Positions 7,211 through 10,214 of a DNA stretch of 10,214 nucleotides are shown piece by piece; the stretch's first letter is position 1, and each line of letters starts with the position of its first letter. The notes under the pieces are model-generated. The model was not told the DNA's origin and made no database searches. It saw only the letters and a program-made list of their open reading frames with translations. The DNA is from Actinomycetota bacterium. GTDB lineage: Bacteria > Actinomycetota > Actinomycetes > Actinomycetales > Cellulomonadaceae. The translations under genes were made by a program, and so were the position numbers. The stretch covers positions 1-10,214 of the forward strand of contig JAHIJU010000052.1 in assembly GCA_018898235.1 (NCBI GenBank), given 5' to 3'.

Positions 7211-8740
7211 TCAGATCGAGACGAGCTGGTCCTGGCTCACCAGATCGGCGTCCGACCCATGGCCGATGCCCTTGGCGACGATCACCAGAGCGGCCGAGAC
7301 GAGCATGCCGATGAGGATCGCAAGCAGGAACAGGAACGGCTGGTGCACCAGCGGCGTCACCCAGAACCCGCCGTGCGGGGCGAGCACCCCGGCACCGAAG
7401 GCCATCGACAGACCGCCCGTGACGGCCCCACCGATCATGAATGACGGGATCAGGCGCAGAGGGTCGGCGGCCGCGAACGGGATGGCCCCCTCGGAGATGA
7501 AGGACAGGCCGAGCAGCCAGGCCGACTTGCCCGCCTCGCGCTCGGACTCGGTGAACAGCTTCGGGCGCACAACGGTTGCCAACCAGACAGCCAGCGGCGG
7601 GACCATACCGGCGGCCATGACGGCCGCCATGATCTTGGCCTGCGGGTCCGAGCTCGCGACTGCGTTGGCCAGACCCGTGGTCGCGAACACGTAGGCCACC
7701 TTGTTGAGCGGCCCGCCGAGGTCGAAGCACATCATCAGGCCGAGGATGATGCCGAGCAGCACCGCGCTGGCCCCAGACATCGAGTTGAGCCACGAGGTCA
7801 GGCCGTCGTTCACGGCCTTCATCGGCGGCCCGATGATCAGGGCAGTCGCGACACCGACCACCATCACGGTCAGCAGCGGGATGACGACCACCGGCATGAT
7901 GCCGCGCACACCCTTGGGCACGTTCCAGCGCGCGATCCATAGTGCGAGGAAGCCGGCGAGGAAGCCGGTCACGATCCCGCCGAGGAAGCCTGCGCCGACC
8001 AGCACGGCCGCGAAGCCTCCGACGAAACCGGGGGCGATACCCGGGCGGTCCGCGATCCCGTAGGCGATGTATGCCGACAAGGCCGGGACCAGGAAGGCGA
8101 ACGCCCACTTTCCGACCCAGAACAGCAGCACCGCCCACGCCTGCAGCGAACCGAGGGAGAACCCGTCATTGATCCAGGCGACGAACGCGGTGCCGTTCGT
8201 GCCATCGACCACCTTCGTGACCTCGATGGCACCGTTGGTGGGCCAGGCGATCGTCGCCAGGGCGAAGCCGAGGGCGATGAGCAGACCGCCCGCAGCGACG
8301 AACGGGATCATGTGCGAGACGCCGGTCATGAGGTACTGGCGGATCTTGTGACCGACGCTGCCGGCCCTGGACGCGCCGGCCGCGACCGGCTTGGGTGCGG
8401 CGACGACGGGTGCCGACGCACCCGAGGCCGCGAACGCCTCGACGGCTGCGATGGCCTGCGCGAGCACACCGGGGGCGTCGTGCACGGCCTTCTTGACGCC
8501 GACGTCGACGAAGGGCTTGCCGGCGAACCGGCCCTTGTCCTTGACCTCCAGATCGGCTGCGTAGATCACGCCATCGGCGGCGGCGATGACCGCCGGGTCG
8601 ATCGGCGTGGTCCCGGCGGCGCCCTGTGTCTCGACGACGACCTCGTGACCTGCGGCTCTCCCCGCCTGTTCGAGGGCCTCGGCGGCCATGTACGTGTGTG
8701 CGATCCCCGTGGGGCACGAGGAGACGGCGACGAACTTCAT
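7211..8740 (-). CDS. fruA: Fructose-specific PTS permease, EIIBC components
   Basis: This membrane protein imports fructose and phosphorylates it to fructose 1-phosphate. The 509 residues contain an EIIB-Fru domain (about 1-100) with the phosphorylated Cys9 in VSSCPTGIAHTYMAAEAL, an Ala/Pro-rich flexible linker (about 103-130), and an EIIC domain (about 131-490). EIIC has several long hydrophobic segments, for example 143-166, 201-229, 236-270, 281-304, 326-339, 370-391 and 464-489. Diagnostic EIIC-Fru motifs are CFDLGGPLNKVAY (338-350) and ISEGAIPFAAADP (415-427), whose Glu418 is in the sugar-binding loop. There is no EIIA domain in this protein; EIIA is the separate gene just upstream. In many actinobacteria these are one EIIABC chain. 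The ATG has GGAAGG (plus 8747-8752) 6 nt upstream. Fructose specificity rests on the EIIB/EIIC family match and the neighbouring fruK; mannitol or mannose analogues are less likely. Confidence 0.95.
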   Translation of the reverse strand: MKFVAVSSCPTGIAHTYMAAEALEQAGRAAGHEVVVETQGAAGTTPIDPAVIAAADGVIYAADLEVKDKGRFAGKPFVDVGVKKAVHDAPGVLAQAIAAVEAFAASGASAPVVAAPKPVAAGASRAGSVGHKIRQYLMTGVSHMIPFVAAGGLLIALGFALATIAWPTNGAIEVTKVVDGTNGTAFVAWINDGFSLGSLQAWAVLLFWVGKWAFAFLVPALSAYIAYGIADRPGIAPGFVGGFAAVLVGAGFLGGIVTGFLAGFLALWIARWNVPKGVRGIMPVVVIPLLTVMVVGVATALIIGPPMKAVNDGLTSWLNSMSGASAVLLGIILGLMMCFDLGGPLNKVAYVFATTGLANAVASSDPQAKIMAAVMAAGMVPPLAVWLATVVRPKLFTESEREAGKSAWLLGLSFISEGAIPFAAADPLRLIPSFMIGGAVTGGLSMAFGAGVLAPHGGFWVTPLVHQPFLFLLAILIGMLVSAALVIVAKGIGHGSDADLVSQDQLVSI

Positions 8741-8759
8741 GAGGGACCTTCCGGTTCGA

Positions 8760-8781
8760 GGGGTGGCGTCATCGCCACCCC
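8760..8781 (-). promoter_or_regulatory. Intercistronic stem-loop before fruA
   Basis: A perfect 9-bp inverted repeat (GGGGTGGCG, 8760-8768, with CGCCACCCC, 8773-8781) has a 4-nt loop. It lies in the 106-nt gap between the EIIA gene and fruA, with its base 7 nt before the fruA ribosome site. No U-run follows it on the - strand, and fruA, ptsH and ptsI lie downstream. It may protect or process the mRNA, or partly terminate. The rest of the gap (8782-8846) shows no gene or clear promoter. Confidence 0.55.
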
Positions 8782-8846
8782 GGGTGGGTCGGGGCGGAAC
8801 GGTGGAGCGGGAGGTGCTGTGCCGGCGGCTCGGGCCGACCGTGGGG

Positions 8847-9302
8847 TCAGGCCGGGACGACCTCGGTCGTGATGATCCGGGCGACGGTTGCTGCGTCGGT
8901 CGCCTCGTTCAGCGCCGCCCGGAACTCCGGGTGCACCAGCCGACGTGCCAGTGCCGCCAGGATCTTGAGGTGGTCGGCGTCGCCGCTGGCCGGGGCCGCG
9001 ATCAGGAACACCAGGGTCGCGGGACCGTCCGGCGCGCCGAAGTCGACACCGGCCGGCACCTTGCCGACCGCCAGGCTCGGCACCGTGACGTGCGCGGACC
9101 GTGCGTGCGGCAACCCGATGCCGCCGGGCATCCCGGTCGCCATCTGGGCCTCGCGGTCACGCACATCGGCGTGGAACCCGTCGGCGTCGGTGACCCTGCC
9201 GGCCGCGGCCAGCAGGTCGATCAGGGCGCGGGTGGCCTGGTCCCGGTCGGCCGCGACGAGGTCGACGGCGACGAGCTCGGGGGTGATCAGAGGGGTGCTC
9301 AT
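8847..9302 (-). CDS. Fructose-specific PTS EIIA component, stand-alone
   Basis: EIIA accepts phosphate from HPr and gives it to the EIIB domain of FruA; it is cytosolic or loosely membrane-associated. The 151-residue length is that of a single PTS_EIIA type-2 (fructose/mannitol) domain. The active-site motif GIGLPHARSAHV (61-72) contains the phosphorylated His66, preceded by REAQMATGMPGG, and the C-terminal LKILAALARRLVHPEFRAAL helix region is typical of EIIA-Fru. The nitrogen-PTS protein PtsN is a relative, but the position between fruK and fruA argues for the sugar-uptake role. The ATG is 1 nt after the fruK stop. Its AAGGAG (plus 9310-9315) is in the last codons of fruK, so the two genes are probably translationally coupled. 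A 106-nt gap with a hairpin separates it from fruA. Confidence 0.95.
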   Translation of the reverse strand: MSTPLITPELVAVDLVAADRDQATRALIDLLAAAGRVTDADGFHADVRDREAQMATGMPGGIGLPHARSAHVTVPSLAVGKVPAGVDFGAPDGPATLVFLIAAPASGDADHLKILAALARRLVHPEFRAALNEATDAATVARIITTEVVPA

Positions 9303-9303
9303 C

Positions 9304-10214
9304 TCACAGCTCCTTCAGTGCGAGGGTGGGGTCTGGCTCGTTCACGACGTTGACTGCGTCCAGGTCGATCTGGTCGGGCGTGGGCACCGCGGTCCCGGGG
9401 AGCAGGACGGCGGCCCGGCCCCAGGCGACCGCGGTCGCCAGGCGGTGCGCGGGATCGCCGCTCGCGCCGAGGTACCCGGCCAGTGTGGTGTCACCGGCGC
9501 CGACGGTCGACGCCGGGACGAGGGCGGAGCCGCCGGCCCACCACGTGCGCTCGGCGTCCACCAGCAGCGCACCGTGGCCGCCGAGGCTGATGAGCACGGT
9601 GTCGGTGCCCATCGCGATGACGTCCCGTGCGGCCAAGACGGCATCGCCGACGGTGACCAGCCGGCGCCCGACGAGCTCGCCGAGCTCGTCCTCGTTGGGC
9701 TTGATCACGTGCAGACCGCCACCGCGGACGGCCCGGGCCAGCGGCACCCCGGACGTGTCGAGCGCGACGGGGACGTGGTACCGGGCGGCGAGCCCGGTGA
9801 GCTGGGCGAAGAACGACTCCCCGGCGCCGGCAGGCAGGCTGCCCGCCGCGACGAGCAGCTCGGGCCGGCCGACCAGCAGCTCCTCGACCGCCGCCAGCAG
9901 CGCGTCGACCTCGGTGGGGCACAGGGTCGGGCCGGGTGCGTTCACCTTGGTGGTGACGCCCGTCGCCTCGACAAGGGTGATGTTGGTGCGGGTCTCCCCC
10001 GCGACGGCGACCGGGCGGGCCACGACGTGCTGATCGACGAGCAACGCCACCAGGAGGTCACCGTCGGCCCCGCCGACGGGCAGCACGGCGATGGTGTCCC
10101 GCCCCTGGGCGGCGAGGGCCCGGGAGACGTTGATGCCCTTGCCGCCGGCGTCGACGTGGGTGGCGTGGGCCCGGTTGACCTCACCGACCTGGAGCGAGGT
10201 GACGTCGAGCGCCC
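9304..10214 (-). CDS. fruK: 1-phosphofructokinase, 5' end outside the window
   Basis: FruK phosphorylates fructose 1-phosphate with ATP to fructose 1,6-bisphosphate, passing PTS-imported fructose into glycolysis. The frame is open to the window edge. About 303 codons are present, so only some 15-25 N-terminal residues should be missing. PfkB/ribokinase-family signatures are clear: GEVNRA near the start, the sugar-phosphate-binding GGKGINVSRAL (encoded around 10114-10147), GETRTNITLVE, the VIKPNEDELGELVG segment, and the C-terminal STVGAGDTTLAGYL, whose catalytic-base Asp codon is at 9490-9492. Most FruK proteins have GAGDS; Thr here is conservative. The ATG at 10086 is not the start, because the conserved GGKGINVSRAL lies upstream of it. 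The gene is probably at or near the head of the operon; a regulator and the operon promoter would be expected beyond the window edge. Confidence 0.95.
   Translation of the reverse strand, partial: ALDVTSLQVGEVNRAHATHVDAGGKGINVSRALAAQGRDTIAVLPVGGADGDLLVALLVDQHVVARPVAVAGETRTNITLVEATGVTTKVNAPGPTLCPTEVDALLAAVEELLVGRPELLVAAGSLPAGAGESFFAQLTGLAARYHVPVALDTSGVPLARAVRGGGLHVIKPNEDELGELVGRRLVTVGDAVLAARDVIAMGTDTVLISLGGHGALLVDAERTWWAGGSALVPASTVGAGDTTLAGYLGASGDPAHRLATAVAWGRAAVLLPGTAVPTPDQIDLDAVNVVNEPDPTLALKEL

Noticed and set aside
6270..7694. Long + strand open frame (474 codons) opposite ptsI, ptsH and fruA
   Set aside because: It spans three well-identified - strand genes and their gaps, with no domain and no plausible ribosome site seen.
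6960..8138. - strand open frame (392 codons) overlapping fruA and ptsH in another frame
   Set aside because: Its end mirrors HPr and FruA sequence out of frame; the true frames carry the active-site motifs.
8760..8781. Full transcription terminator after EIIA
   Set aside because: Essential downstream partners (fruA, ptsH, ptsI) lie in the same direction, no U-run follows, and no clear new promoter is seen between the hairpin and fruA. At most it is a partial terminator.
9304..10086. fruK starting at the ATG at 10086
   Set aside because: The frame stays open upstream and encodes the conserved GGKGINVSRAL motif before this ATG, so it is an internal codon or alternative start, not the true N-terminus.
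1..10214. Mobile elements, CRISPR, tRNA/rRNA or a novel defence or biosynthetic system
   Set aside because: No transposase, integrase, direct-repeat array, cloverleaf-type sequence or island-like change in base composition was seen; coding is nearly continuous and metabolic.

Overview
This is a dense stretch of ordinary metabolic chromosome from a high-GC Gram-positive bacterium. GC-rich codon third positions, frequent GTG starts, 4-bp GTGA start/stop overlaps and U-tract-free terminator hairpins point to an actinomycete. The enzyme sequences look like Micrococcales, perhaps Cellulomonas or a relative; that placement is an inference from memory of the families, not from a search.

The window holds two gene sets transcribed toward each other. 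On the + strand (1-3530) are the end of a phosphoketolase gene (xfp), then pta and ackA. Phosphoketolase splits xylulose 5-phosphate or fructose 6-phosphate to give acetyl phosphate. AckA converts acetyl phosphate to acetate and ATP, and Pta connects it to acetyl-CoA. The genes are tightly spaced (42-nt gap, then a 4-nt overlap) and look like one operon.

On the - strand (10214 down to 3588) is a fructose phosphotransferase operon in the order fruK (1-phosphofructokinase, 5' end outside the window), a stand-alone fructose EIIA, fruA (EIIBC), ptsH (HPr), ptsI (Enzyme I), and an aldehyde-dehydrogenase-like gene. Together they encode the whole phosphate relay PEP -> EI -> HPr -> EIIA -> EIIB -> fructose, plus the kinase that turns fructose 1-phosphate into fructose 1,6-bisphosphate. 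All phosphorylated residues (EI His199, HPr His15, EIIA His66, EIIB Cys9) are visible. A perfect 18-bp hairpin (3545-3584) separates the two operons and probably terminates both.

The most unusual item is the last gene of the PTS operon (3588-5090). It is a full-length open frame that follows the succinate-semialdehyde dehydrogenase (GabD2-type) fold along its whole length but lacks the catalytic Cys, the general-base Glu, the oxyanion Asn and the cofactor Lys. It is best read as an aldehyde dehydrogenase pseudoenzyme of unknown role. Lesser points are an intercistronic stem-loop just before the fruA ribosome binding site, and the separation of EIIA from EIIBC. I see no mobile element, CRISPR array, tRNA or rRNA, and no gene-free stretch longer than about 110 bases.
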